NCBI GenBank assembly: GCA_003151275.1
Contig: PLXC01000026.1
Span: 62,001 to 126,000, forward strand
Length of the DNA: 64,000 nucleotides
From: Candidatus Melainabacteria bacterium
Lineage (GTDB): Bacteria > Cyanobacteriota > Vampirovibrionia > Obscuribacterales > Obscuribacteraceae
Direction of reading: 5' to 3'
The notes beneath the pieces were generated by a model that was not told the origin of the DNA, made no database searches, and was given only the letters and a program-made list of their open reading frames with translations. Within the stretch, counting starts at the first letter, position 1. Every line of letters starts with the position of its first letter. Both the position numbers and the translations under genes were made by a program. Positions 43,429 to 53,227 of this stretch are shown here, in pieces.

Positions 43429-45606
43429 TCACTTATTCAATAAGTCGTCCGTGACTGTAGTTGTGTCAGCTATAGGAGTCGAATAAGTGATGACACCTAA
43501 TGTTGATCCTGTCTTGGCGCCAATGTAACCTTTGTCGGACTTGGGCATGAGAATGCCGGTCAACACATTGAGTATATTCGCATCTACTTGAACCACTCTG
43601 CGGAATCTAATACTTCCAGCTAGTCCAGTGGTTTGATATGTCGGGCGAACTGTGGGTGAACCACCATTTTGTGAATACGTTAAAGTCGGTTCCGGCGGTG
43701 CAATGTTATCTCCAAAATCAACCTGCGCAGTGAGCAGCGGATTAGCTCCGCCACCTTTTGGAGGGGATGGTTGACCCGCCCCTAGTCCCCCGGCACCATA
43801 ATCTTGATTGAGGGCAATGCGACTATCGTTGGCAGGCGGTCCCATCACCACTAAAGTGTCGTTTAGTGGCTCACCACCATGCTTGCCCCCTGAAATGGTG
43901 CCAAGCAAACGACATTGGTCTCGAACGTAAACATCAAACTCAGGTGTGAGCGTGATTGTGCCGGCTGGAATTGATTTTCCTCCACCTTTCTTACCCGGCT
44001 TGCCGCCTCCTTTTCCGCCCCCACCATTGCCCATACCTGGCAACGTAACATTATTGAATACCAGTGGCGGTAAGCTCGAGATGAAGTCACCAGGCTTTCC
44101 TGCTGATGATAATTTTTCGAGATAGAGTTGTTGATCGGCCACAACCTGATATGGATATGGAGAGACTGGTTGACTCTTGTACATGACAGCGCCGCTTGAG
44201 TCGAACTTATAGAGGTGCATGACTCCAAATGGAATTTGGGGACCGCTGACCAATTTTGTCAGATCTGTATTAACTAGAGGAGAGTTAGACAACTCTGTTA
44301 CCCAATCGATCATAGCTGGCACGGCAGGCTTGAAAACAGTAGTCTGCATGGCTACCAATCTCGCTGCGTCAACTTTGGTGCCGCCTCGACGAATCCAGTC
44401 AAAAAGGGCAATGCGCCATCCATCTCCTATTTTTTGGCCGGCTACGCCGGGAGGATAAGCGGGGCAGCTTGAATCAAGGCTAGAGCCAGGATTAGTGGGA
44501 TAGTCAAGAACTGCTGACTCGGTGTCGGCGTCTGCACCAGCATTCAAAAAAGCAGAGGTAAGCAAATCCGCAGGTTTAGACAATCCAGGTATACTGCCGT
44601 CCGGGAATTCTATGGTAATGGCTCCCGGAGCCGGTTTAACATCAAACACACTGCCTGGCTGCGCGCATGCCGCACTATGAAAGGTCGCACCGTTTGGAGT
44701 TTGGGAGGTCCTAATGATTTGGTCTGCTTCGACTTTGACTATAGTTGGCACGTGATAAGGAAGACCAGCAGCGCTTACAATCCAATCACGAACGTCGACC
44801 AGCCTGGTGCTATCACCGATGCCACCAAAGACAAAATCCATGTTGCCGAGAGAGGAAGTATATGGAACATTGACAAATGATTTGTAGTTACCGTTTTGCT
44901 GAAGCAGCGGACTAACAGGGAAAGTGCCTGCTGGCTGTGGCACACAGATATTTGTCTCAGATGGATTGACTAGTTCCCCCATTGTGATCACAAGAGAACC
45001 GGCAACATAGTTAGAAGAACCTGACATGCGAATACAGTTTTGCACGTAAGCATTCTGCGCATCTGCATAAACATCTATGGGCTTTCCATCTCTATCAGTC
45101 GGTTTTGGACCAGCAGCAGCGCAGGCTTGAGTCAAGGCAGTCTCAAGCTGCGTGATTACTTTTTTGGCGTCTGCTAGGTCGTTTAACGCTAGTTGACTCA
45201 TGACGGTTGAACTATCAATTTTCTCGATCTGATCGGCTATGATTGCGTCGATACGAGCCGTGCCGAGGATTGTATTAATCCCGCGCACCGGCAGACAAAA
45301 TTGGTCACCTGCCGCTGTCGCAGTACCTATCGGTGCCTGGTCGGATAACGAGACGTAGCCCATTTCTTTCGTGTTGATTACGATATTGCTGCAATCATTG
45401 GCCGCTGCAAGAGCTGCTGCTTCGATCGCCTTCTTTTGCTCAGCATTACTTCCTATTAGCCTGGAGTAATTTAGACAAAAGAAAATCAAGCCTATAACTA
45501 TGCCAACGGTGACAGCTCCAATAAGAACAATCATGCTGCCATGTTTGCTCCTTCCTGACCTCGCAACTTTACGCGCGAGCTTACGCAAATGGTCGTTTTT
45601 GAGCAT
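43429..45606 (-). CDS. Large TadG-like protein, paralogue 1
   Basis: The product has 725 residues. A basic N-terminus (Arg/Lys-rich, residues 1-22) precedes one membrane helix (about 24-45) and the segment Gln-Lys-Lys-Ala-Ile-Glu-Ala-Ala-Ala-Leu-Ala-Ala-Ala-Asn-Asp, the TadE/TadG-type pseudopilin region. The rest is a large extracytoplasmic domain with Cys, Gly, Pro and a Gly/Lys-rich stretch near 510-530. It is closely similar along its length to the protein encoded at 61222-63405. TadG proteins are minor pseudopilins of Flp/Tad pili; the very large domain here is unusual and its ligand is unknown. It is separate from the TadE/TadG operon. Confidence 0.7.
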   Translation of the reverse strand: MLKNDHLRKLARKVARSGRSKHGSMIVLIGAVTVGIVIGLIFFCLNYSRLIGSNAEQKKAIEAAALAAANDCSNIVINTKEMGYVSLSDQAPIGTATAAGDQFCLPVRGINTILGTARIDAIIADQIEKIDSSTVMSQLALNDLADAKKVITQLETALTQACAAAGPKPTDRDGKPIDVYADAQNAYVQNCIRMSGSSNYVAGSLVITMGELVNPSETNICVPQPAGTFPVSPLLQQNGNYKSFVNVPYTSSLGNMDFVFGGIGDSTRLVDVRDWIVSAAGLPYHVPTIVKVEADQIIRTSQTPNGATFHSAACAQPGSVFDVKPAPGAITIEFPDGSIPGLSKPADLLTSAFLNAGADADTESAVLDYPTNPGSSLDSSCPAYPPGVAGQKIGDGWRIALFDWIRRGGTKVDAARLVAMQTTVFKPAVPAMIDWVTELSNSPLVNTDLTKLVSGPQIPFGVMHLYKFDSSGAVMYKSQPVSPYPYQVVADQQLYLEKLSSAGKPGDFISSLPPLVFNNVTLPGMGNGGGGKGGGKPGKKGGGKSIPAGTITLTPEFDVYVRDQCRLLGTISGGKHGGEPLNDTLVVMGPPANDSRIALNQDYGAGGLGAGQPSPPKGGGANPLLTAQVDFGDNIAPPEPTLTYSQNGGSPTVRPTYQTTGLAGSIRFRRVVQVDANILNVLTGILMPKSDKGYIGAKTGSTLGVITYSTPIADTTTVTDDLLNK

Positions 45607-45896
45607 TTTGACTCACGGTTAAGAAGGGCGGCTCACTAAGCAAATTATTACTCAAGCTCTTACCATGTTCCCTGCTAGCCAACATTCTAAAAGTGAAATT
45701 TTCACAGTCACCCTAACCTTAATGTTGGATGCACCGCTTGAATCGGGGAAGGCTATTTTAACTTGGGCTGGGTCGTTCCCAAAATCATTCGACTCGCCCT
45801 TCAATTTCACATGCAGATTTTTCAATAGACAACCGTTGTTGCCCTATTTTGATCCGCATCCTCAATCGCTTAGCCCCCAAATGTAGTGTTCAAACT

Positions 45897-46982
45897 CTAC
45901 TTGGATTTCTCAGGAAGAACATCAGCAATAACTATTTGTGGGCGGCATAAAAACCGCATGCGAGGAGCGAAGTGTCTTTCCATGCCGACTCCGCGTGATA
46001 TGATCAGCGTCGTACCCGGATGAATTTCTTTCACACATCCTTGCGCCCATTCTCGTGGTGCACGACATAGTGTCACCGGCGGTCCGTAAAAAGGAAGTTG
46101 CACTTGTCCACCGTGCGTGTGACCGGCTGCAAGCAAGTCGGCATCAGCATTTCCGAGAGCATAATCTGGACCGTGTCCGATGGCGATGTGAAATTTTTCG
46201 GTGTGAGGTAGTTTATAAACTGGGTCGAATGAATCGCGCAGAGTAAGGCCCGTCACCACAAAATCGTCGCGTTCGACGGTCTCGCTTTTGGGAAAACACT
46301 TTACTGGCAAACCAGCAAAAATGCGCGGCCAATTCTCATCCTCACAATTGCCACAGACTGCGTAAACGCCCAGTGGCGCGTCCAATTTCACTTCTTTGAA
46401 GAGTTGGTTCAAGCGAATCTTTTCTCTTTCGTAAACCGTGGGACCGCGGTGACCATCCGATTGAACATAGTCACCTGGCATAAGAATTATGTCCGGCTTT
46501 TCAGCCAGCATTTTTTGCAAAGCAGATTTCTCATAGTCTGAAACATGATCTGTTTGCAAATCCGTTAACACTGCAATGCGCATCGGGCGTTTGATCTTGG
46601 CTGAAGTTATTTGAACGTGATCGATTTCCAGCATTTTTGGTTCGACTAAAAATGCATCCATTCCAATTGCAGCGATGAGCAAACACATGAAGACAAAATA
46701 GCCGGTCAGGATTTTGAAGGTGCGTGCAGCAAAGGCTGCGAATATTGCAAACAAGAGAAAGCCGCATGGAAACGCACCGATCGCCAAAAGGCGAATGAAA
46801 TCGAAGCCGTCGCCCTTAAAAAGGAAAGCCGTGGCAATCGCAGTGGCTCCATAAACCACGCAGGCGATGGTGTAACTGTGCACATTGTCATGTTTTCGTT
46901 TGAGAAAAACGCAAATCAATCCCAGAAGTCCGAGCACGACTGCGAGATACGGAATTGTCGATGGAATGTAGAGCTGGAACAT
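45897..46982 (-). CDS. Membrane metallophosphoesterase-like protein with altered metal motif
   Basis: The product has 361 residues. Four N-terminal helices (about 5-27, 38-56, 62-88, 92-112) precede a calcineurin-like domain (about 133-355). Motif order is Leu-Thr-Asp141-Leu-Gln143, Pro-Gly-Asp171-Tyr, Gly211-Asn212-Cys213-Glu-Asp, Gly-His-Gly-Pro and Ala-Gly-His-Thr-His-Gly-Gly. YkuE-type relatives read Asp-Leu-His and Gly-Asn-His at the first and third sites; here His is replaced by Gln and Cys. Metal coordination or activity may therefore be changed. The substrate is unknown. It shares its strand with the TadG-like gene downstream but is 290 bases away. Confidence 0.82.
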   Translation of the reverse strand: MFQLYIPSTIPYLAVVLGLLGLICVFLKRKHDNVHSYTIACVVYGATAIATAFLFKGDGFDFIRLLAIGAFPCGFLLFAIFAAFAARTFKILTGYFVFMCLLIAAIGMDAFLVEPKMLEIDHVQITSAKIKRPMRIAVLTDLQTDHVSDYEKSALQKMLAEKPDIILMPGDYVQSDGHRGPTVYEREKIRLNQLFKEVKLDAPLGVYAVCGNCEDENWPRIFAGLPVKCFPKSETVERDDFVVTGLTLRDSFDPVYKLPHTEKFHIAIGHGPDYALGNADADLLAAGHTHGGQVQLPFYGPPVTLCRAPREWAQGCVKEIHPGTTLIISRGVGMERHFAPRMRFLCRPQIVIADVLPEKSK

Positions 46983-47121
46983 TAAGATTGGAGGAAATTC
47001 ATATGATGCCGGATTCGTCTACTGGGCGGGCGCCAGTGGTTCTTTTAAATAGTTTATCTCTATAGCGTCCGGCTGCGCTCGTTCGGGTGCCGATTTAACG
47101 TAATATGTTCTCTCTTGGCAT

Positions 47122-48363
47122 GTGCGCGAAATGAATCCAGTTCAGGCAATACGTCGACCATCCCCACTGCGTTCAAAATTTGTTTGGGCAGCAGTACTTT
47201 TGTTGCTCGTCGATATCGCTATTCTGCTGGTCAATCCGTTCGGTAAAGTGAATCCGACCACACTGCCATCTCCGCACTCATGGGAATGGTGGCGAACTCA
47301 ATCGTATTTGGCCGCACCGACTGCACCGGATGTGGTGCTGCTTGGTTCGTCGCTTGTGATGATACCAATGCCGATGCTTGATGCGGACTACACCAATAAG
47401 CCCTTTGACTGTGTTCATCACGACCACAGTTTGTACATGCAAGACAAATTGGGAGCATTGCTTGGATCTAAGCAGCTGTCCTGCATCAACTTCGGTCTTC
47501 CCGGAGGGATGATTTCTGACGACTACATGGTAGCAAGGTATTTATTCACGCCGGAGAGGAAACCTAAAGTCGTAGTGCTGGGAATAACACTGCGTGATTT
47601 CATTGAGCATCATGTTCAATATCCTGCTACCAGTCACCCTTTCAAGTATTTTCAACAATTCATGGATGTGGATGACATTGTCGATTTAGCCATGCCTCAA
47701 GTTTGGCAACGCGCTGATTACCTCTGGGGAAGGAATTTCGTACTGTGGGGCAAGCGTCTCCAAATGCAGGCGTCTGCGGATCAACTCGGTAAGCAGGCGA
47801 TTGCACCTATGCAAAGTCCAGAAATAGCAGTTAATCCAGTCACCGACGCAGAGCGCAACAAGACTCTAGCAGCCAAGTTGAAGGCAATTGCTGAGGAAGG
47901 CGAATTCATGATGGAGCCGCACAAGCTCACCTTGTTCGAGGACAATACGAACGAATATCGGTCGCGATTCCAAGGTGATAAGCGAGAATTGTTTACAGCT
48001 GAAACCGCCTTTCTGGAAAAATTATTGAAACTCTTGCGTGAGCAAAACATCGAAGTTTTAGTTACGAACATGCCTTTGATGCCAGCAAACCTGGCTGTGA
48101 TGCCGCCTGGAATGTACGCCCGCTATTTGTCAACGGCGAAAAATTTCGCTGCCGAGAATGATTGCAAATTCTTGGACCTCAACGATTCGAGTAAATTTGT
48201 GATCAGTGATTTCAGAGATACGGCCCACATGAATGGTAACGGTGGCAAGAAGTTTATTGACGCTGTGGATGAAGCAATCGCGCAAGACGCCAAGTTGCGT
48301 TTAGCGATCACGACTAGCAGTCATCAGTCCTCACTGGCTGGCCGCAGCGCGGTAATCCGCTAG
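47122..48363 (+). CDS. SGNH/GDSL-hydrolase-like anchored protein
   Basis: About 413 residues from a GTG start; an ATG at 47131 (410 residues) is equally possible. One N-terminal helix (about 20-38) anchors a periplasmic domain. SGNH signatures are visible: Leu-Leu-Gly-Ser-Ser-Leu near 73-78 (block I serine), Asn-Phe-Gly-Leu-Pro-Gly-Gly (block II Gly/Asn) and Asp366-x-x-His369-Met-Asn (block V). This is the plan of DltD or AlgX-like acyl-transfer or esterase proteins that act on cell-envelope polymers. No dlt genes are in the window. The last residues are encoded within a repeat unit that continues past the stop. Confidence 0.65.
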   Translation: MREMNPVQAIRRPSPLRSKFVWAAVLLLLVDIAILLVNPFGKVNPTTLPSPHSWEWWRTQSYLAAPTAPDVVLLGSSLVMIPMPMLDADYTNKPFDCVHHDHSLYMQDKLGALLGSKQLSCINFGLPGGMISDDYMVARYLFTPERKPKVVVLGITLRDFIEHHVQYPATSHPFKYFQQFMDVDDIVDLAMPQVWQRADYLWGRNFVLWGKRLQMQASADQLGKQAIAPMQSPEIAVNPVTDAERNKTLAAKLKAIAEEGEFMMEPHKLTLFEDNTNEYRSRFQGDKRELFTAETAFLEKLLKLLREQNIEVLVTNMPLMPANLAVMPPGMYARYLSTAKNFAAENDCKFLDLNDSSKFVISDFRDTAHMNGNGGKKFIDAVDEAIAQDAKLRLAITTSSHQSSLAGRSAVIR

Positions 48364-48430
48364 CCGGGTGCGCTACCCAGCCGCAGCGCGGTAATCCGCT
48401 GGCCGCGGTGCATTACCCAGCCGCAGCTCT
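48341..48430. repeat. Tandem 39-40 base repeat overlapping the end of the SGNH gene
   Basis: Two nearly identical units (48341-48379 and 48380-48419) begin GCCGCAGCGCGGTAATCCGCT, and a third partial unit starts at 48420. Each unit ends TACCCA. The first unit begins inside the SGNH coding sequence and contains its stop codon, so the array shapes the C-terminus of that protein. It sits in the gap to the convergent LRR gene. Confidence 0.75.
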
Positions 48431-48498
48431 CGCTAGCCCGCAGTTCGACGAATTTTGTTTTACAGCGCTACGTCTGGCGCTGCCTGCGTTTTTTCGCC

Positions 48499-49668
48499 CT
48501 AGTTTACTCGGGTGTGCTTTCGACACTTGCAAGGACTCTTAGAATGAATTTCTGAATGAGGAAGCGCGTTTGCAAGAGTAAGCACTCCACCAGGTGTTAT
48601 TAGAGTCTTTTGAATTTCCAAATCAGTCAGTTCATTGTGTTTTGTAAGAACTGGGATCGATGCATCTGTAACCTTTGTCAGGTCCCTCAACCATAGCTTG
48701 CGAAGATTGTTTGGTTTCCCCAGATGAATTAATCCTTGATCGGTAACTTTCGTCTGGCTTAAGTTGAGTTCTTCAATTGCCGACATTTTTCCAAGGTCTC
48801 TTAAGCCTGCGTCGCTAATCGCAGTTCCCGAGAAGTCAATTGATTTTAGTGCGTGTGCATTTTGCAAACTGGCTAGTCCGCGATCGGTAATTTTGGTTTT
48901 AGCTAAGTTGAGAGTCGAAAGTTGCTGCATTTTGGCCAGGGTTATCAATGCATCGTCAGAAATAGCTGTTTCACTTAGGTCAAGGTACTTGAGGAATGCG
49001 CCATCCAGTCTTTTCACGCCATCGTCCGTGATTTTATCTTTCATCAATATTAGTGTGGTTAGACTAGTCATTTTCCTGATGCTGAGAATGCAGCGGTCAC
49101 TTATTTGAGTATAGCTAACATCCAATTCGCGGAGCTGCGGGAGAGCAATCTGCAGTGCCACCATATCTTTGTCATCAATATTTGTGCCCGCGAGGCTAAG
49201 TTTCCTCAGCCCTTTCAAGGCAAAAACGTATTTCAAAGAGTCGGGAGTGACAACGGAACCTTCCAGGTTAAGAGTTTGAATGTCATTCGGTTTCAATTTT
49301 GGCAAGAGCGCCAAGCTGGCACCGTTTCCCCACCCGGTCGCCAATGTCACCTCAACGTCTTTAGGCACTGTGACTGGTCCTTGCGCTCTTTGCGTTTTGA
49401 TTTTTTCCGGCCAGATTTCCATGAATGTTCTCTTGTTTTGGGAGAGAAAATACTCGCCCAGTCCTTGCGTCGGGAAGTCAATCAAGCGCGTTTTACTGGT
49501 TGTCTTTGATTGGGTCGCTAGCGGTCTAGATTGAAGGTTATTCGCTAAATTTCGCAACGGACAAAAAAGCACTATAAAAGTGACTGCCACTGAGACGGAT
49601 AGTTTTAAACGCGTGGACATTGCCCACCTGAAAAACGATTTCAACTCCCGATTTTGAACAGTCCTCAT
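48499..49668 (-). CDS. Leucine-rich-repeat protein with N-terminal membrane helix
   Basis: The product has 389 residues. A signal-anchor helix (about 22-38) is followed by a linker and leucine-rich repeats of about 23 residues from about 130 to 370 (Leu-x-x-Leu-x-Leu-(Ala/Ser)-x-Thr-x-Ile-(Thr/Ser)-Asp). This repeat type is seen in the ribonuclease-inhibitor-like class and mediates protein contacts. Its ATG overlaps the stop of the prepilin peptidase gene by 4 bases, the close coupling of the last two genes of the Tad-like operon, so it may recognise a pilus protein or regulate the peptidase. Confidence 0.8.
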   Translation of the reverse strand: MRTVQNRELKSFFRWAMSTRLKLSVSVAVTFIVLFCPLRNLANNLQSRPLATQSKTTSKTRLIDFPTQGLGEYFLSQNKRTFMEIWPEKIKTQRAQGPVTVPKDVEVTLATGWGNGASLALLPKLKPNDIQTLNLEGSVVTPDSLKYVFALKGLRKLSLAGTNIDDKDMVALQIALPQLRELDVSYTQISDRCILSIRKMTSLTTLILMKDKITDDGVKRLDGAFLKYLDLSETAISDDALITLAKMQQLSTLNLAKTKITDRGLASLQNAHALKSIDFSGTAISDAGLRDLGKMSAIEELNLSQTKVTDQGLIHLGKPNNLRKLWLRDLTKVTDASIPVLTKHNELTDLEIQKTLITPGGVLTLANALPHSEIHSKSPCKCRKHTRVN

Positions 49669-50774
49669 GAGCCTCCACGCACAATCGCACCAACGGGATC
49701 ACAAAACAGAGCAATTGCACCTCCAAGTGCAAGGGCTGGCGCTAGCGGAAAGGTTCTGTATTTTGCTTTTTTGAAGGTCGCTAAGACCGTTCCAGAAAGA
49801 CTTCCGCCTATTCCCACAGTCAGTGCCAATGCCATCCAACCAGCTATGACTGGGGCCATTTTTTCTGGCGAAAAAATAATTGCAAATCCCGCAAAACAAA
49901 TAGCTATCAGTGTAAATCCTATGAAAAAGCCGATTATAGCCGGCTTTACAATTTGTCCGATCAATTGAAGTTTGTGGAGCTCAAATATTCGATAACTTGC
50001 CGCCATAATGCCGCCTAGTATCATGCTGAAAAACAACGCATCTAGGAGTCTCTCCCAGCCGAGAAAAGAGCCAATTAACGCTGCCAGAACAGCGTCGCCC
50101 CCACCCAGCACGACCGCTTGCTCAGATGATTTGGGCAAGTTCAGCTCGTCTGCCTTTGGAAAGTCCTCTATTAATGGATGAGCAGATAGAGCATCACTGT
50201 GCTGTGATAAACTCCCCGAGTGATCAGTGTGCGAGTTCGAAATAAGTTTTAGATACATCGATTGTCCATAAAAGGCTATGAAGTCAAACAAAAAGTAGCT
50301 GATCCCAATTGCGGCGAGCGCTCCTATTAGGTCGTGCCGCACGAAAATACTATATAAAATGCCGACTATAATGGAAGGATACGTGAGCGCATGTGGTATC
50401 AATCTTTCTCTGCAATCTGTAATGCAGAGCGTTATCAAAATGCAGAGAAAATAGTCGATGAATGCTGCCTTCCAGCTAGCCCCATAACTGGAAAATGAGG
50501 CAACAAAGACTGCAGCGGTGAGCATCTCGACTAAGGGACACTGCCAGTGAATCAGTTTCTTGCAGTGGCGACATCGTCCTCTGAGTAAAAAATAGGAAGC
50601 TAAAGGCACCATATCCAGTGCTGTCAACTCTTGCGAACAAGCAGAGCATTTTGAGTGGCTTGACCACCATGTTGGAGGTTCTTGCACAATGCATTGGGCC
50701 AAAGTATTAAGAAAGCTGCCACAAATAAAGCCAGTGAGGGCGACTAAACCAAACGACGTTAAAGACTGATGCAT
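49665..50774 (-). CDS. Prepilin peptidase (type IV leader peptidase family)
   Basis: The product has 369 residues with about eight membrane helices. N-terminal methylase-like part has Cys43-x-x-Cys46 and Cys68-x-x-Cys71, the zinc site of bifunctional PilD-type enzymes. The aspartate catalytic residues are Asp120 (Thr-Asp-Cys-Arg-Glu-Arg-Leu-Ile-Pro) and Asp227 in Gly-Gly-Gly-Asp. The central loop (about 170-215) is polar and longer than usual. It cleaves type IV or Flp prepilins at the inner membrane. It lies in the operon with TadE, TadG and TPR genes, which supports a Tad pilus role, but no small Flp pilin is seen near it. Confidence 0.9.
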   Translation of the reverse strand: MHQSLTSFGLVALTGFICGSFLNTLAQCIVQEPPTWWSSHSKCSACSQELTALDMVPLASYFLLRGRCRHCKKLIHWQCPLVEMLTAAVFVASFSSYGASWKAAFIDYFLCILITLCITDCRERLIPHALTYPSIIVGILYSIFVRHDLIGALAAIGISYFLFDFIAFYGQSMYLKLISNSHTDHSGSLSQHSDALSAHPLIEDFPKADELNLPKSSEQAVVLGGGDAVLAALIGSFLGWERLLDALFFSMILGGIMAASYRIFELHKLQLIGQIVKPAIIGFFIGFTLIAICFAGFAIIFSPEKMAPVIAGWMALALTVGIGGSLSGTVLATFKKAKYRTFPLAPALALGGAIALFCDPVGAIVRGGS

Positions 50775-50817
50775 TCAATACTGACGGTGCCGAGGGGGAC
50801 GAGCAACTTTTCGTTTG

Positions 50818-53127
50818 TCATCTTCTTTGCGTGCCTTTGAAATTTTGCCAAGGATTGATTGCCTGATTGTTGCCTACAGGCTTTGGCGGAGGTGCAATTA
50901 TGCGATCAGGAGTTACCACAGTAATAGACGGCGCAATGTTTATCGCTGGAACTGGATTGTTTCCTGCACTTCCGTCTGGATTGTTACCGGCATGTTCTCC
51001 TGTGGACTTTTCAATGACTGTTGGCTGATCGAGCGATTTAAGTTTTTCACTGAATAGATTCCAGTCATCCCTTAATCGAATGTTTGCCATGGCCAATTTG
51101 CACTCCTGCTTGGCGCTGTTCTTATCACCCGTGATCGCCATCAAGTCGATCACTTTCATTTGTGCATCGAGCGGCTTGTTGCCGTATTGAATTAGCTCCC
51201 TATAAACAGAGATGGCTTCGTCGATTCGCTGTGCTCCGGCTAGTGATTCCGCGTATGACAGTCTCTCATCACTGGATAGATCCCGCACTTTCTTTAACGC
51301 CTCAAACTGAGCAAAAGCTGCACGGTAATCTTTCAGAGAGATTAGTGCATAAGCAAGATTATGCCTGGAAGCAGGATCGTTTGGATTGTTTTTAACGAGC
51401 AGAGCAAAGAGATCTACTGCTTGTGATGGATTGCCACCATCGAGCATCTCGGATGCTTTCTGCGTCACCTTAGTTGGGTCGGTTTTTATCAGCATCGCTA
51501 ACGCTTTAATATCAGCGTGTGAAATATTGCTGATTGCTCGATCACCTCCCAGCATCATTTTCTTCGTTTGTATGGACGCGATGGCCCGCTTCTCTTTCAC
51601 TTCTTTAAGTTGCGGTTGCACCTTTAGGACTTCGTCAAAATCGTTTAGAGCGTGATTGAATTGCTTGAGCGAAAAATAGCTATTGGCTCTTTCCAGGTAA
51701 TATTTTGTGTTTCCGTTAATAGCGATAGCAGCACTAAAATAGGGCAGGGCCTTCTCATATTCATTTGAAAGATAAAACGAATGCCCAACCAGAAAATTAG
51801 TTTCAGGATCGTTAGGTCTGGTGCCTAGCAGGGCTTGATAGTCCATACCTGCCTTTTTAAACTCTTTAAGCTTCATATAATACGATGCGCGCAGTAACAA
51901 GTATTTTGAAGAGTCACCTGGGGATGCTTTCATCGCCATTGTTAAATACTTCGCTGCTTGATCAAGTTGACCAAGCATCTCATTGCATTTTGCGAGGTCT
52001 TCGTAAGTTTTGGCGTTGCGGCCTTCGGGATTTAGGTCAAGTGCTTCGTTCAAATCCTTTATCGCCAAAAGGGGCTTGGCGATGGATATATATAATTGAC
52101 CGCGGGCTCTATAGAAGTCTGCATTTCCCGGATCCTTAGAGATGGCACGAGTCAGTTCGCGTATTGAGTTAGGGACGTGCGATTGAGTTGCGACAGGTTT
52201 GTTGCTAAAACTAGTCAGCATTGCAATCAGAAGGCTAAATGCCGCCACACAAACCCAAATCCACTCTTGGCGCCAAATTCCTCTACGTGCTGATTTTAGT
52301 TTCTCGATCTCAGAAGTTTTAGTAGTTTCGACGAAGTCGATACGATTTAGCGTTTGTGTCTGAGAACCAGGTTTCTTGGGACGGAGCAAAGATGGTACTG
52401 GCTGTATGTCGTACACGTTGGTTTCTGTGTTTAGGAAATCCAAAGCCAATTTTTCCAACTCGGACAATAGGTCCGGCATGTCATCGGAACCTTGTCCCAG
52501 GTAAAAAGTTTCATTGGCTTCAGGTACGATTTTTGATAGATCTAGCTTGCCTAAGGCTAGTCCTAAACTTGTCGTTTGGGCTCGGGTTGAACCGTCCTCA
52601 TGATCAGGATCTTGATCGATGTCTAGTGTGGATAACTCAGCATGGTCTGACTCCTCTCCGGATGTTGGTGTGAAATCAATTTTTGTCAATGCATCCGCGG
52701 AGTGCTGATCCTCCTCTAGTGCAGCAAGCGATTCTTCTTCGGTAACGGTCGGCAAGTCACCTGTGTCGGTGGGTTTCAATCGTGCATTAAGTGAATTTTG
52801 ACTTGACGATAGACCTGTAGATGGATTTATTGCAAGAGATTCAGCCGACTGCGCTTTCATCTTAGTCGCACTTCTCCGCAGTAAGTCAGAAGCAACTTTC
52901 CCGATGGGCGCGAGTTTGTGCTCAGATGATATTTCAGTGTTTTCTATTTCTTCTGCAAAATCTGAAGGACTCTGTCCTGGGCTCATCTCATCGCCTGTGT
53001 CTTGGGTCGGAGGACCGACGCTAGGAGTGGAAGTGTCAACTTCTGGCGCCTTCCTTTGGAAATTCTTTTCATCCGATGGATTGTCTTTAACCAACGTTAT
53101 AGTTTCGTTTCGAGAGGACTTGTCCAC
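50818..53127 (-). CDS. TPR protein with central membrane helix
   Basis: The product has 769 residues from a GTG start with GGAAAGG upstream. An acidic, disordered Ser/Asp/Thr-rich N-terminus (about 1-280) is followed by one membrane helix (about 288-308) and TPR repeats from about 325 to 690 (for example Asp-Leu-Asn-Glu-Ala-Leu-Asp-Leu-Asn-Pro), ending in a Pro/Asn-rich tail. Cytoplasmic disordered and extracytoplasmic TPR parts are inferred. TPR proteins are common Tad-apparatus partners (TadD-like). It lies between the TadG gene and the prepilin peptidase gene. Confidence 0.82.
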   Translation of the reverse strand: MDKSSRNETITLVKDNPSDEKNFQRKAPEVDTSTPSVGPPTQDTGDEMSPGQSPSDFAEEIENTEISSEHKLAPIGKVASDLLRRSATKMKAQSAESLAINPSTGLSSSQNSLNARLKPTDTGDLPTVTEEESLAALEEDQHSADALTKIDFTPTSGEESDHAELSTLDIDQDPDHEDGSTRAQTTSLGLALGKLDLSKIVPEANETFYLGQGSDDMPDLLSELEKLALDFLNTETNVYDIQPVPSLLRPKKPGSQTQTLNRIDFVETTKTSEIEKLKSARRGIWRQEWIWVCVAAFSLLIAMLTSFSNKPVATQSHVPNSIRELTRAISKDPGNADFYRARGQLYISIAKPLLAIKDLNEALDLNPEGRNAKTYEDLAKCNEMLGQLDQAAKYLTMAMKASPGDSSKYLLLRASYYMKLKEFKKAGMDYQALLGTRPNDPETNFLVGHSFYLSNEYEKALPYFSAAIAINGNTKYYLERANSYFSLKQFNHALNDFDEVLKVQPQLKEVKEKRAIASIQTKKMMLGGDRAISNISHADIKALAMLIKTDPTKVTQKASEMLDGGNPSQAVDLFALLVKNNPNDPASRHNLAYALISLKDYRAAFAQFEALKKVRDLSSDERLSYAESLAGAQRIDEAISVYRELIQYGNKPLDAQMKVIDLMAITGDKNSAKQECKLAMANIRLRDDWNLFSEKLKSLDQPTVIEKSTGEHAGNNPDGSAGNNPVPAINIAPSITVVTPDRIIAPPPKPVGNNQAINPWQNFKGTQRR

Positions 53128-53227
53128 TTTGTACCTTTCCGCAAACGGTTTGGTTTTCTTAGTCCGGGATCTCTTCGTTCGTAGTTCGGTTTCTTACCGC
53201 TGACCCTCCTTAACAGCACTTCCCACA

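Noticed and set aside
45665..45886. Plus-strand ORF of 73 codons between the TadG-like and metallophosphoesterase genes
   Set aside because: No ribosome site, opposite strand to both neighbours, and composition without recognisable features.
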